DNA from: Vreelandella nanhaiensis
GTDB lineage: Bacteria > Pseudomonadota > Gammaproteobacteria > Pseudomonadales > Halomonadaceae
Direction of reading: 5' to 3'
Length of the DNA: 64,000 nucleotides
Assembly: GCF_003990185.1 (NCBI RefSeq)
Contig: NZ_RZHF01000006.1
Coordinates: 217,027 to 281,026 of the forward strand
The notes under the pieces are model-generated. The model made no database searches. It had not been told where the DNA came from and was given only the letters and a program-made list of their open reading frames with translations. Each line of letters begins with the position of its first letter. The first letter of the stretch is position 1. Below are positions 26,429-35,832 of the stretch, piece after piece. The position numbers and the translations under genes are program-made.

Positions 26429-27463
26429 ATGTCTAAAGACCTCCCGACTAATGCCAAGTCACGTCGTCGTCCCGAGCAAGTTACACTCAGCCAAGTGGCC
26501 CAAGCAGCGGGGGTCTCCCCGATTACGGCGTCGCGGGCACTGAATCACCCCGATAAGGTGAGCACCAGTACACGCCAAAGCGTTTTGCAAAGTGTGGAGC
26601 GCTTGGGTTATGTGCCTAACTTGGTAGCAGGAAGCTTAGCGTCCTCCCGTTCCCGGCTAATTGCCATTATCGTGCCTTCACTGATCAATAGCGTATTTGT
26701 AGAAATCATTAAAGGCCTGCAGGAAACGCTAGAAGCACAGGGGTATCAGATACTGCTCGGCAATACCGATTACGACCTGGACCGTGAATATCAGCTGGTG
26801 CGTACGTTTTTAGGCTGGTCGTGCTCGGCCTTGGTTACCGCCGGGCTACGTCATAACGATGCATGCCGAACGCTATTGGCTAACTGGGGCCATCCCATTA
26901 TGGAAGTGATGGAACTAGGCAAAGGGATGGACCTAAACATAGGCCTCGACCATACGGCTGCCGGGCGCTGTATGGCGAACCACCTTATCGACAGAGGCTA
27001 CCAGCGAATTGTGTATGTTGGCGCGCGACTTTCTCACGATTATCGCGCAGGGATGCGCTACCTGGGGCACAAAAAAATGCTGAAGGCGAAGGGGCTTGAG
27101 GCACCCTTGTTAGAACTGAACACTTTGGGCAGCCTGCAGGCAGGCGCGGAAAGTCTAGCCCAGGTTTTAAAAGACTACCCCGCCACACAGGCTATCCATT
27201 TTGCCAATGACGACCTTGCTGCAGGGGCTTTGCTAGCTGCTCAGCGTCAGGGGCTAAGCGTGCCAGATGATATTGCTATTGCAGGTTTCAATGGTTTACC
27301 GCTCGGCCAACATATCACGCCGAAACTCACTACCATTCTCTCCCCACGAGAAGCCATGGGCCGCCTGGCGGCCCAAGAACTCATTCGCAGGCTAAGCGGA
27401 AAGAGTGTCTATCGTCGCCAGCACGATGTAGGCTTCACGCTTCAGGTCGGTGAGAGTACGTAA
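26429..27463 (+). CDS. LacI-family repressor of the L-threonate/D-erythronate operon
   Basis: A 344-residue LacI/GalR regulator. The N-terminal helix-turn-helix is VTLSQVAQAAGVSPITASRAL (about residues 19-38), followed by hinge helix NLVAGSLASSRS near 70. A periplasmic-binding-like effector domain follows, with ATQAIHFANDDLAAGALLAA and IAIAGFNGLPLG. It resembles GntR-type gluconate repressors. It is divergent from ltnD with paired operators in the gap, so it probably represses the operon and itself until a sugar acid binds. The inducer is unknown. Confidence 0.88.
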   Translation: MSKDLPTNAKSRRRPEQVTLSQVAQAAGVSPITASRALNHPDKVSTSTRQSVLQSVERLGYVPNLVAGSLASSRSRLIAIIVPSLINSVFVEIIKGLQETLEAQGYQILLGNTDYDLDREYQLVRTFLGWSCSALVTAGLRHNDACRTLLANWGHPIMEVMELGKGMDLNIGLDHTAAGRCMANHLIDRGYQRIVYVGARLSHDYRAGMRYLGHKKMLKAKGLEAPLLELNTLGSLQAGAESLAQVLKDYPATQAIHFANDDLAAGALLAAQRQGLSVPDDIAIAGFNGLPLGQHITPKLTTILSPREAMGRLAAQELIRRLSGKSVYRRQHDVGFTLQVGEST

Positions 27464-27640
27464 GATATGGCAGGCCGTTTTTTTGCTAACTCCGCCCCGC
27501 TCATCATGATTAAAAATCCGAATGCAGTATCGCGGGTGACGATGCCGTGCTGAACACTTACCTGGCGACCTGGCATATACCCTGCCCACACGAGGCTTTT
27601 CGCGTTACGCTCTTCGACGACTGGTTTCCAAGGAATCGCC

Positions 27641-28387
27641 ATGCTCCCTGACTACCCCCTCATCGCGTGGCTGTTGATTGTGTTTTCCGTTTACCTAACC
27701 GGTGTCTCTAAAGGCGGGTTTGCCGGGGGATTTGGCACGCTGTCGGTGCCGCTTATGGCACTGGTTATTAGTCCCACCCAAGCCGCGGGACTACTGCTGC
27801 CGCTTCTGCTGGTGATGGATGGATTTGCGGTAAAAGCGTGGTGGGGAAAGCAAGCAAATGCGGAGGTGTGGCGCTTTGTGCCGGGGCTATTGGCTGGCGT
27901 TACGGTAGGCACGCTGCTGTTCGGCAGCTTAAGCGAGCAGGAGGTTCGCTTGGTACTTGGTGGTATTTCTCTCGTATTTGCCGCCTATATGCTATTTAAA
28001 CCGGTAGCCCAAAAGCCTATCTCAACACGTTGGGCGCTACCTGCCGCCAGTGTATGTGGCTTCACAAGCTTCATTGCCCATGCTGGCGCCCCACCGCTCA
28101 ATCTTTACCTGCTGCCACGCAAACTATCCAAAGAGACCTTTATCGCCACCTGCGCCATTTCGTTTGCGATTGTTAACGTGATCAAGCTAGGTCCCTATCT
28201 ATGGCTTGGCGAGGTGAACGTCACCAGTGCCTGGGTCTCCCTGTTGCTGGTGCCCGTTGCTTGGCTCGGCGTGCACAACGGCTTTTGGCTGCAACATCGT
28301 GTTAATGAAAGACTGTTTTATCGGCTGGTGATTTTTGCCATGTTCTTGGTGGGCATCAATTTAATCTGGCAAGCCCTAACGCCTTAA
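27641..28387 (+). CDS. TauE/SafE-family membrane permease (TSUP)
   Basis: A 248-residue protein with seven to eight hydrophobic segments and the TSUP features: SKGGFAGGFGTLSVPLMALV in the first repeat and FTSFIAHAGAPPLNLYLLP in the second. Family members export or import sulfite, sulfoacetate and other small anions. AAGGAA precedes the ATG. It lies on the same strand 177 bases after the LacI gene. No sulfur-compound genes flank it, and a link to the sugar-acid genes is possible but unsupported. Confidence 0.85.
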   Translation: MLPDYPLIAWLLIVFSVYLTGVSKGGFAGGFGTLSVPLMALVISPTQAAGLLLPLLLVMDGFAVKAWWGKQANAEVWRFVPGLLAGVTVGTLLFGSLSEQEVRLVLGGISLVFAAYMLFKPVAQKPISTRWALPAASVCGFTSFIAHAGAPPLNLYLLPRKLSKETFIATCAISFAIVNVIKLGPYLWLGEVNVTSAWVSLLLVPVAWLGVHNGFWLQHRVNERLFYRLVIFAMFLVGINLIWQALTP

Positions 28388-28719
28388 GACATGGGCGCCT
28401 TGAACTATGACGATTATGTATGCGGATTGTCGCGTCGTAACCCTAGAATTTTCAAGCGGGAAAGACCGCTAATCTAAACGTCACCACTCTTCAGGCTCCC
28501 TTCTCAGCCAACGCATGATTTAAACTGTCAGCGCGTAGAATAACCAGAAAAAGTGCCAAAAAGACGACTTTTTCGCCTAGAGAAACCTATTGGTAGCCTA
28601 ATCATTAGTCGTAAAATTTTTTTCATTAACAAGCTGAGAAGACGTTAGCCTCTAGGGAGTATATGATATTAGAACGACCTAAACGCCGCCCGCTACGCTG
28701 ACAGTATATGAGGAGATCC
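28388..28719. other. 332-base gap before the HDOD gene
   Basis: No gene seen. It contains an inverted repeat GAAAAAGT (28547-28554) / ACTTTTTC (28567-28574) and a short odd palindrome CTAATCATTAG (28598-28608) ahead of an AT-rich run. These are possible promoter or regulator elements for the HDOD gene. Confidence 0.35.
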
Positions 28720-29892
28720 ATGACGGGCTCTTTAGCATCAGACAATACGCTCTACATGACACTGACTAACGAGCTACCGGCGTTTTTGAACCAATCGCTT
28801 TTACAGTGCAAAAATCTCCCTTCACTACCTTCTGTTGCGCTTCGGGTGCTTGAAGTAGCTCGTTCATCAAGATCGACCTTAAATGATTATGTCAAAGCAA
28901 TTGAGCATGACCCAGCTTTAACGCTGCGTTTGATTGCGTTTGCAAATAGCGCGTATTACGCACAAGCATCCTCATCCGCTCAGACCTGTTTGGACGCAGT
29001 ACAGCGTCTAGGTTTAGATGCAACCCTTGCCGTTATATTGGGGTTTAGTTTATTCCAGCATGCCACAGAGGCGCCTTACCATAACCGAACATGGCAACGT
29101 GCCATCACCGCCGCTCTGATAGCACGTTATCTTGCTGAGCAGGAATGTCCGGAACAAAGTGGAAGCGCCTTTACCACAGCCTTATTGCAAGATATTGGCA
29201 TACTGGCGCTTCAATCCGTCTACCCTGATGAGGCAAAGACACTGTATGCTGAATCTCCTCTATCCGAACCTCATGCAGGGTTATCTCGCCCAGACCTGCT
29301 TAAAGATGCTTTTCATACAGAGCCTCCTTATGCTGAAAGCCCACATGCAGAATTAGTGCGCGCAGAGCAGCGCTATTTTGGCTGTGATCATGCATTAGTC
29401 GGCGCGTGGCTGGCAGCTAAGTGGGGAGTCCCTGATAACATAGTGAATGCAATACATCAGAGCCATGAAAGCTTCTTATTGAACGATAAGCTACTACTCT
29501 GTATTCGCTTGTCTGGGCCTATTGCTGATGCTTGGTTATCAAGAAATCCAGCTTCTCAGCTGGCTGCTTTGTTATATCAGTTAAAGACGGTTAGCTATAC
29601 CTATGCACTAAGAATTAATGAAGTACTTCATAACGTTCAAAAGCAAACCGATATAATCGCCAATGCGTTGAATATGACCGCCCCCGTCAAGGTCGATAGC
29701 ACTACCCTGTTGGCTGACGCTCACCAGTTGCTCTTCCAGCATACGCTAACACTGAGTTCTCAATTAGAGGACCAAAAACAAGCGCTAGTCTCTTTACGCT
29801 GCCCTGATGTAAATCAAAAAGAGCATAGCCTGCGGGATGCTTCTCTTCATATTCATCGTTCAGGATTAATCAGCAAACCGAAAAATAGATAA
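28720..29892 (+). CDS. HDOD-domain signalling protein
   Basis: About 390 residues. The HDOD domain occupies about residues 20-225 (LPSLPSVALRVLEVARS, IEHDPALTLRLIAFANSAYY, VQRLGLDATLAVILGFSLF). The second half is mostly helical and unrecognised. HDOD proteins are catalytically inactive relatives of HD phosphohydrolases used in signalling and motility control. The in-frame ATG at 28708 is followed by AGGAGA and then ATG at 28720; the ribosome site fits only the second, so I take 28720. It stands alone. Confidence 0.85.
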   Translation: MTGSLASDNTLYMTLTNELPAFLNQSLLQCKNLPSLPSVALRVLEVARSSRSTLNDYVKAIEHDPALTLRLIAFANSAYYAQASSSAQTCLDAVQRLGLDATLAVILGFSLFQHATEAPYHNRTWQRAITAALIARYLAEQECPEQSGSAFTTALLQDIGILALQSVYPDEAKTLYAESPLSEPHAGLSRPDLLKDAFHTEPPYAESPHAELVRAEQRYFGCDHALVGAWLAAKWGVPDNIVNAIHQSHESFLLNDKLLLCIRLSGPIADAWLSRNPASQLAALLYQLKTVSYTYALRINEVLHNVQKQTDIIANALNMTAPVKVDSTTLLADAHQLLFQHTLTLSSQLEDQKQALVSLRCPDVNQKEHSLRDASLHIHRSGLISKPKNR

Positions 29893-29950
29893 TCATACTC
29901 CGACCTCGCCCGTATTCACCAACAGGCCGCGCGGTCGCGGCCTGTTGAGA

Positions 29951-31255
29951 CTAGTTATTCATTGCATAAGGCAGATAAAGCGCGATCGCCGGGAAGAAGT
30001 GCATCAAGGCAATTGCCAAAAGCATTAACAAAAAGAAAGGCAGGGTCGCCTTGGTGATAGTCAAAATATCCTTGCCGGTCAGCCCCTGAATGACAAACAG
30101 GTTAAAGCCTACCGGCGGGGTAATTTGCGACATTTCCACCACGACCACCAGATAGATGCCGAACCAGATCAGATCAAACCCCGCCGCGTTTACCACTGGC
30201 ATAATCACCGCGGTTACCAGCAGGATAAGCGAGATACCGTCCAAGAAGCAGCCCATGATCAACAAGAGCGCTGTCAGGGCGATAAGCAGCATGGTGGGTG
30301 ATAAGCCCATCTCACTGATCGCGCGTGCCAACTGCATAGGCACTTGAGTAAAGCCCATCGCCGAGGTAAGAAACGATGCGCCAGCGATAATAAACGCGAT
30401 CATGCAGGCCGTACGAATTGCCGCAAATAGCGAGCTTTTGAATATCTTAAGAGTGAAGTGGCCATTCCATCGTGCAATCACCATAGAGAGCACTACCCCG
30501 ACCGCTGCCGCTTCCGTAGGCGATGCTAGCCCGCCGTAAATAGAAATAATAATGCCGCCGATCAGCGTCAGAATGGGTGCCAGTGCCCAGGTATTACGCA
30601 ACTTCTCAGAGAAGCTCATGGATGATTCATCTTCCCCGGTCAGCCCCGCTCGATCACCCTTGATGAGCGCCCAGAGAATCAGATAAGACATAAACAGCGC
30701 CAGAATCATAAGGCCCGGTCCGACGCCTGCCATAAACAGGCGCGAAATGGACTGCTCGGTCACCACACCATAAACAATCAGCATGATGGAGGGCGGAATC
30801 AGCAAACCTAGCGTCGAGGCACTGGCTAACGTACCGATAGCCATATTGCTGTCGTAGCCGCGCCGCTCAAGCTCTGGCAGGGTCATTTTACCTACGGTGG
30901 CGCAAGTGGCCGCCGACGAGCCGCATACGGCTGCAAACATACCGCTGCCAATAATATTGGTATGCAGCAAACGACCGGGTAAGCGGTTGAGCCAAGGCGA
31001 AAGCCCACGGAACATATTGTCGGCAAGCCCGGAGCGAAAGAGTATTTCGCCCATCCAGATAAACATCGGTAGTGCCGTTAAATCCCAGCCATAACTCGCT
31101 CCCCAGAAGTCTGAAGCCAGAATCGGACCAGGCGCAAATGGGCTAAAGAATTGCAGCGCCACCCAGGCGGTACCGATCAAGGCAAAGGCGATCCAGACGC
31201 CCCCGCCGAGCAAAAGCACCAAGGTGAAAATAGTTGCCAAACTGAGTGTTAACAC
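29951..31255 (-). CDS. TRAP transporter large permease (DctM)
   Basis: Large membrane subunit of a second TRAP importer, about 434 residues with 12 or so hydrophobic segments. DctM stretches visible are GSGMFAAVCGSSAATCATVGK, PPSIMLIVYGVVTEQS and SPTEAAAVGVVLSMV. The start is best read as GTG at 31255, behind GGAG; an in-frame codon at 31282 has no ribosome site. It follows its DctQ partner after about 44 bases. Context (LysR, divergent pxpABC) suggests 5-oxoproline or a similar acid as substrate. Confidence 0.92.
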   Translation of the reverse strand: MLTLSLATIFTLVLLLGGGVWIAFALIGTAWVALQFFSPFAPGPILASDFWGASYGWDLTALPMFIWMGEILFRSGLADNMFRGLSPWLNRLPGRLLHTNIIGSGMFAAVCGSSAATCATVGKMTLPELERRGYDSNMAIGTLASASTLGLLIPPSIMLIVYGVVTEQSISRLFMAGVGPGLMILALFMSYLILWALIKGDRAGLTGEDESSMSFSEKLRNTWALAPILTLIGGIIISIYGGLASPTEAAAVGVVLSMVIARWNGHFTLKIFKSSLFAAIRTACMIAFIIAGASFLTSAMGFTQVPMQLARAISEMGLSPTMLLIALTALLLIMGCFLDGISLILLVTAVIMPVVNAAGFDLIWFGIYLVVVVEMSQITPPVGFNLFVIQGLTGKDILTITKATLPFFLLMLLAIALMHFFPAIALYLPYAMNN

Positions 31256-31299
31256 GGTTTTTCTCCAACATAACGTGGCCAAGCAGTGTCGGCAGGGAA

Positions 31300-31863
31300 T
31301 CAGTGCATTTCGCTATCATCGGTGGATGTCGCTTCGCGAAATCTGGACGGGTCACGTACGGCGATGCGCATTGCAATCACTAGCGCCTCTATCAAGGCAA
31401 GGCTGAGCAGGCCTACACTGATCACCAAAACACTTTGAGGTATCCACAGCGGTATGGATAAAAAGCCTGATGACACATCGTTGTATTGCAGGCTCTCTCT
31501 TGTCAGCTCAATCAGGCCATACCCGAGTATCAGACTAATCGCTAAAGCAATAAGCAGAGCAGCCACCTCAAACCATACCCGGATGGCAGAAGGCAGCCGC
31601 GAAATTAACAGCGTCACACGAATATGAGCGTGATGAACAAAGGTATAGGCCAGACCAAGAAAGGTGGCACCCACCAATAGATAGGCGGCCATCTCGGAAA
31701 CGCCCGTGATACTGATACCCAGGCGGCTCAGGCCCACCAGGATCAGTAGCGCATCGATCGCGCGAAAAGCAACCTGCAGTGCAATCAGCGCGCAAATCGC
31801 GATCATGCAGGCCGCCGCCCCCCACGCACCAAGGCGGTAGAGCTTGTCGAATTTAAACGTCAT
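31300..31863 (-). CDS. TRAP transporter small permease (DctQ)
   Basis: A 187-residue protein with four membrane segments, including LGISITGVSEMAAYLLVGATF. The C-terminal 30 residues are polar (DPSRFREATSTDDSEMH). It lies between the solute-binding protein and large-permease genes and forms the membrane part of the importer with the latter. Confidence 0.9.
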   Translation of the reverse strand: MTFKFDKLYRLGAWGAAACMIAICALIALQVAFRAIDALLILVGLSRLGISITGVSEMAAYLLVGATFLGLAYTFVHHAHIRVTLLISRLPSAIRVWFEVAALLIALAISLILGYGLIELTRESLQYNDVSSGFLSIPLWIPQSVLVISVGLLSLALIEALVIAMRIAVRDPSRFREATSTDDSEMH

Positions 31864-31931
31864 GTTCGTATCTCACCGAGTGGCTGGGCGAAAAGAGGCG
31901 GCTAATGCCGCCTCTGAAGAACGTTCCTGGC

Positions 31932-32921
31932 TTAGTTAGCCTGTTGTTCCCGGTAAGCTTCAAGCGCTGCTTCTGCTTCATCATCAGCGCGGCTCAGCCA
32001 ATCCTGGAAGAGCTTGTCACCCGCTTCCTGGAGCGCAGCAGCGACCTCTTGATTCGGGGTCGATACGGTGATGCCGTTCTCTTCTAGAGCGGCGAGGCTC
32101 GCATCGTTATCTTCACGGCTTAACTGCCAGCCACGTTCTTCCGCACGCTCGGCGGCCTCCATCAAGGCATCCTGAGTCGCCTCATCCAGACGATCAAAAC
32201 TGCGCTGGCTGATAAACACGATGTTTTTGGGAAGCCACAGGTTGGCGTCGGTGTAGTAAGACACGTAGTCCCAGGCCGTCATGGCGTTACCGGTAGAACT
32301 CGAGGTAATCATGGCGTCCACGCGCCCAGTGCTAAAGGCAGTGGGAATATCCGACTCTTCGGTTTCCGTGGGGCTGCCGCCCAGGTTGTTCACGAACCGC
32401 TGGGTATTGATATTGGGCGCGCGCACCCGCAAGCCCTCAAACTGGGCGGGATCCGTCAACTCCTGAGCGGTATAAATCCCTTGCGCCGGCCAGGCAACCG
32501 CATAAAGTGGAATCAGCCCCTCCTGAGCGAACAGCTCAGTAATTATGGGCTTGGTGGCCTGCCACAATGCAAAGGCATCCTCGTAGCTACCAGCTACGCC
32601 GGGCAGCGTATCGATTTCGAAGATAGGGTCATCATTAGAGAGGACCGACATGAATACCTCACCAGCATCAATGGTGCCGCGACGTACCGATGGCTTGATC
32701 TCACCATGAGAGACAAGCGAGCCCCCGCTATGCACGGTGATCGTTAGTTCGCCATCCGTCATCTCAGCCACATCTTCTGCAAACTGCTTGGTATTCTGAG
32801 TATGAAAGCTGGCATCTCCATAGGGAGTGGCCATGGTCCATTGAGCTGCCTGGACGGAAGCTGTCGTTACCAAGCCATAAGCCGTTGCCAGAAGTAGTGG
32901 GGTCACGATGCGCATACGCAT
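31932..32921 (-). CDS. TRAP transporter substrate-binding protein (DctP)
   Basis: A 329-residue periplasmic receptor. The signal peptide spans about residues 1-25 (RIVTPLLLATAYG core, cleavage near VQA-AQ). The receptor fold shows QFEGLRVRAPNINTQRFVNNLG with the ligand-contact Arg and FSTGRVDAMITSSSTG. AGAGG lies before the ATG. It begins 16 bases after the LysR gene, which is probably co-transcribed with it. Highly acidic helices near the C-terminus agree with a halophile. Confidence 0.92.
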   Translation of the reverse strand: MRMRIVTPLLLATAYGLVTTASVQAAQWTMATPYGDASFHTQNTKQFAEDVAEMTDGELTITVHSGGSLVSHGEIKPSVRRGTIDAGEVFMSVLSNDDPIFEIDTLPGVAGSYEDAFALWQATKPIITELFAQEGLIPLYAVAWPAQGIYTAQELTDPAQFEGLRVRAPNINTQRFVNNLGGSPTETEESDIPTAFSTGRVDAMITSSSTGNAMTAWDYVSYYTDANLWLPKNIVFISQRSFDRLDEATQDALMEAAERAEERGWQLSREDNDASLAALEENGITVSTPNQEVAAALQEAGDKLFQDWLSRADDEAEAALEAYREQQAN

Positions 32922-32937
32922 GAGTAAATCCTCTTGT

Positions 32938-33927
32938 TTATATTAGTGGAGTTGATGCGTCTGGGGTGGTAAGAGAGACACTCGGCTGTACCCAGTGCCC
33001 GTTGAATAGTGCGCTGGTCATCTCGACACGACGTTCCTGCGCGTAGGCGTTGGCCGTTTTTTGGGCTAAACGGCCAACGCCTCTACAAAAGCGGGGATGA
33101 TTGGCGCGACGCCATATCACATCATAGTTCATCGCGGGTAGCGGCACCGGCAGCGCCAGACGTAAAAGCTCGCCACGCCGCCACTCATCAAGCACCGTGG
33201 CCACCGGCAACGCACCGATACCCAAGCCTTCCATCGTCATGCGTACAATTGTCATCAAGGTGCTAACGCTATGGATACGCGGGCTGGTAACGCCCTGCTC
33301 GGCCAGATACTGAACCAGCTCTTCGTAAGGCCGAGCCAGTTTTCCAAACGAAATAAACGGCAGCTTTTTGCACCAGGCTTCAGTGTTTTCACTGAGCATC
33401 TCTGCATGGCGTGGAGATACGAACATACCCATTTCGTAAGGGCTTAACGCTTCGTATTCGATCTGCTTGGGCGGCAGGTAGCCATTCATGGCCAGTAAGA
33501 TATCCAGCTCGTTACTCATCAGCCGCTCGTTGAGCGCCGGCGAGTAATCCACCGTAAGCTCGATGGTTAAACGCGGATAACGTTCGGTAAGCTGGCGCAT
33601 GAATTCAGGAAACCAGCTGTGGGCAATGGTTTCGATCGTGCCTAGCCTGAGAGGTGCCGAGTACTCTTCTTCACTGTCGAAGAGTTTCATGGCTTCATCG
33701 CGTTGGCTGAGCATGCGCTCGGCATGCAGGAAAAATTCTCGCCCACGCATCGTGGGCTGCACCGGGCGAGCCGAGCGCTCCAGCAGCAGTTCGCCTACCG
33801 TCGCTTCTAAGCGCGAAATGCGTTCTGAGACCGATGGTTGAGTCAAATGCAGACGTACGGCCGCCTTGCGAAAGGACCCCAATTTGACGGCCCAGACAAA
33901 CGCTTCAAGTTCTTTGAAATCGAGCAT
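32938..33927 (-). CDS. LysR-type regulator, divergent from pxpABC
   Basis: A 329-residue LysR regulator. Its N-terminal winged helix (residues about 1-60) includes GSFRKAAVRLHLTQPSVSERI. The effector domain continues to about residue 295, followed by an unusual extension of some 30 residues (SALFNGHWVQPSVSL). It leads the TRAP operon on the minus strand and is divergent from pxpA over a 450-base gap. It is therefore the natural regulator of both the importer and 5-oxoprolinase. Confidence 0.85.
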   Translation of the reverse strand: MLDFKELEAFVWAVKLGSFRKAAVRLHLTQPSVSERISRLEATVGELLLERSARPVQPTMRGREFFLHAERMLSQRDEAMKLFDSEEEYSAPLRLGTIETIAHSWFPEFMRQLTERYPRLTIELTVDYSPALNERLMSNELDILLAMNGYLPPKQIEYEALSPYEMGMFVSPRHAEMLSENTEAWCKKLPFISFGKLARPYEELVQYLAEQGVTSPRIHSVSTLMTIVRMTMEGLGIGALPVATVLDEWRRGELLRLALPVPLPAMNYDVIWRRANHPRFCRGVGRLAQKTANAYAQERRVEMTSALFNGHWVQPSVSLTTPDASTPLI

Positions 33928-34378
33928 AATGTTGCCTAATCCACGCGTGCAATGACCAAAAGATATCGGCGCTATCTATTGATGAGCGTCGACTCACAGA
34001 GCAGCTGTTTGGCCCACAGAGCGAGTTATCACTGCAATGTAATTTCAAGTCCAACGGAGGTAGTAAAGCGCCTCGTTGGTGGTGCGTGGCTGGCAAGCGC
34101 ATGATTCACCCCGGAAAACGCTTTTTGTTGACCCATTATTGTGAGTAGCTTGAGTCATGTGCGCGTTTCTCTTTATCTTTTATTGAGTGCTTTTATTTAG
34201 TTGATAATAGCATTACTCCCTATCGTCAACTATTTTTCTAAGAAATAACAATACGATAGAAGTTACCGATATTAAGTATCGTGAAAAACGATTGGTAAGT
34301 GAAAGCGCCTCTCCCTTATATTAGTTTGAATTTAATAACGCATCCCAAATAACACCTGTAATAATAATTGGAGTCGTT
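33928..34378. other. 450-base divergent regulatory gap, LysR gene to pxpA
   Basis: No gene seen. The half next to pxpA is AT-rich and carries the dyad listed at 34267-34281, a suitable place for a LysR-controlled divergent promoter. The half next to the LysR gene looks more GC-balanced, but I found no open frame with family character. Confidence 0.45.
34267..34281. promoter_or_regulatory. Dyad CGATA-N5-TATCG, candidate LysR site
   Basis: CGATATTAAGTATCG is a 15-base imperfect palindrome with the T-N11-A layout of LysR boxes, about 100 bases before pxpA. A further ACGATA lies 15 bases upstream, consistent with a second half-site. Confidence 0.4.
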
Positions 34379-35131
34379 ATGGCTATCCCTCTACTCAACT
34401 GCGACATGGGCGAAAGCTTCGGTAACTGGACACTTGGCCTTGATGCTGAGGTCATGCCTTACGTTGACTGTGCCAATATCGCCTGTGGCTATCACGCCTC
34501 CGACCCCCACGTCATGCGCCATACTGTTGCACTAGCGGCCAAGCACGGCGTGCGCATTGGTGCTCATCCAGGCTATCCCGATTTAATGGGTTTTGGTCGG
34601 CGCTCCATGGCCTGCTCGGCGGCTGAAGTCGAAGACATGATCCTTTATCAGGCGGGGGCGCTTGCGGGCATTTGCCGCGCGGAAGGCGCCGAACTTGCCT
34701 ATATCAAGCCGCACGGGGCCATGTATAACGATATGGCTGCCAACCTCGAGCTGCTGGAAGGCGCGATGCGCGCTGTGCGTGCGTTTGACACCAGCCTCCC
34801 GCTGATGGTGATGGCTACCGCTGATCCCGAGCCGCATCGCGAACTGGCCGCCAGAATGGGCATCACGCTCTGGTTTGAGACCTTTGCCGACCGCGCTTAT
34901 GAGGCCAACGGCCATCTGGCATCGCGCCGCTTGGCGGGTGCGGTGCATCACGATCAGGCGACCATCGTGGCCCAGGCCATTGCGCTGGCCAAGGGGGAAG
35001 CCCTGACCGCCCGCGACGGCACCGCGCTTCACCTTCCCTGCGACACGCTCTGTGTCCATGGTGACAATCCCGAATCAATCGCGGCCGTACGTGCCATCCG
35101 TGATGCCTTCAAAGCGTTGGAGTCCGCGTGA
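34379..35131 (+). CDS. pxpA: 5-oxoprolinase subunit A (LamB/YcsF family)
   Basis: With PxpB and PxpC it hydrolyses 5-oxo-L-proline (pyroglutamate) to glutamate using ATP. The 250-residue protein shows the family opening [32 protein letters not shown] and [19 protein letters not shown]. The C-terminal [13 protein letters not shown] is also typical. GGAG precedes the ATG. It overlaps the GTG start of pxpB by four bases. Confidence 0.94.
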   Translation: MAIPLLNCDMGESFGNWTLGLDAEVMPYVDCANIACGYHASDPHVMRHTVALAAKHGVRIGAHPGYPDLMGFGRRSMACSAAEVEDMILYQAGALAGICRAEGAELAYIKPHGAMYNDMAANLELLEGAMRAVRAFDTSLPLMVMATADPEPHRELAARMGITLWFETFADRAYEANGHLASRRLAGAVHHDQATIVAQAIALAKGEALTARDGTALHLPCDTLCVHGDNPESIAAVRAIRDAFKALESA

Positions 35132-35832
35132 AACTGCGTCTTGAAACCGCTGCCATGGATGCGCTGACAGTACGACTGTTCGATGTCATCGACGAGCGCA
35201 ACATGGCCTGGATCATGGCGGCCGACACCGCCTTGCGTCACGCTTTCGGCGATGCGCTGATCGACCTTGTCCCCTCTTACACGACGCTGTTGATTCATTA
35301 TGATTGTCGGGCCATGGCCTTTGTCGAGGCCACGTCCCTCGCCCGCGATGCGCTTAAAGACTTACAGCCTGCCGATACTCAAAACGGCCAGCTGCATGAA
35401 ATTCCGGTATGGTACGACGAGAGCGTTGGCCCGGAGCTTCCGCAGGTGGCCAAGCGCGCGGGGTTAAGCGTTGAGCAGTTGATCGAGCGTCATTGTGGCC
35501 ACGACTATTGCGTGTTCGCCCTCGGCTTTGCTCCTGGCTACGGATTTATGGGGCTGGTGGATGAAGACCTAGCCACGCCGCGCTTGAAGACACCACGACG
35601 TCGCGTAGCCGCCGGAAGCGTGGGCATCGCCGATCGGCAGACGGCCATCTACCCGCTGCTCTCACCCGGTGGCTGGAATATCCTGGGCCGCACGGCAGTC
35701 CCCCTGTTTGAATACGCCCGGCGCGGAGAACCGCTATTCCGCCCCGGTGACAAGGTACGCTTCATGTCCATCTCCAAAGCTGAGTTCGAAGCCGCCGGCG
35801 GCGATACTACACCACTGGAGGAGCGCGCATGA
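35128..35832 (+). CDS. pxpB: 5-oxoprolinase subunit B (KipI family)
   Basis: A 234-residue subunit of 5-oxoprolinase, homologous to the Bacillus kinase inhibitor KipI and to the N-terminal part of urea-amidolyase-type proteins. Typical stretches are [39 protein letters not shown] and [20 protein letters not shown]. The start is GTG, overlapping the stop of pxpA, with GGAG upstream. It overlaps pxpC by four bases, so all three subunits are translationally coupled. Confidence 0.93.
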   Translation: MKLRLETAAMDALTVRLFDVIDERNMAWIMAADTALRHAFGDALIDLVPSYTTLLIHYDCRAMAFVEATSLARDALKDLQPADTQNGQLHEIPVWYDESVGPELPQVAKRAGLSVEQLIERHCGHDYCVFALGFAPGYGFMGLVDEDLATPRLKTPRRRVAAGSVGIADRQTAIYPLLSPGGWNILGRTAVPLFEYARRGEPLFRPGDKVRFMSISKAEFEAAGGDTTPLEERA

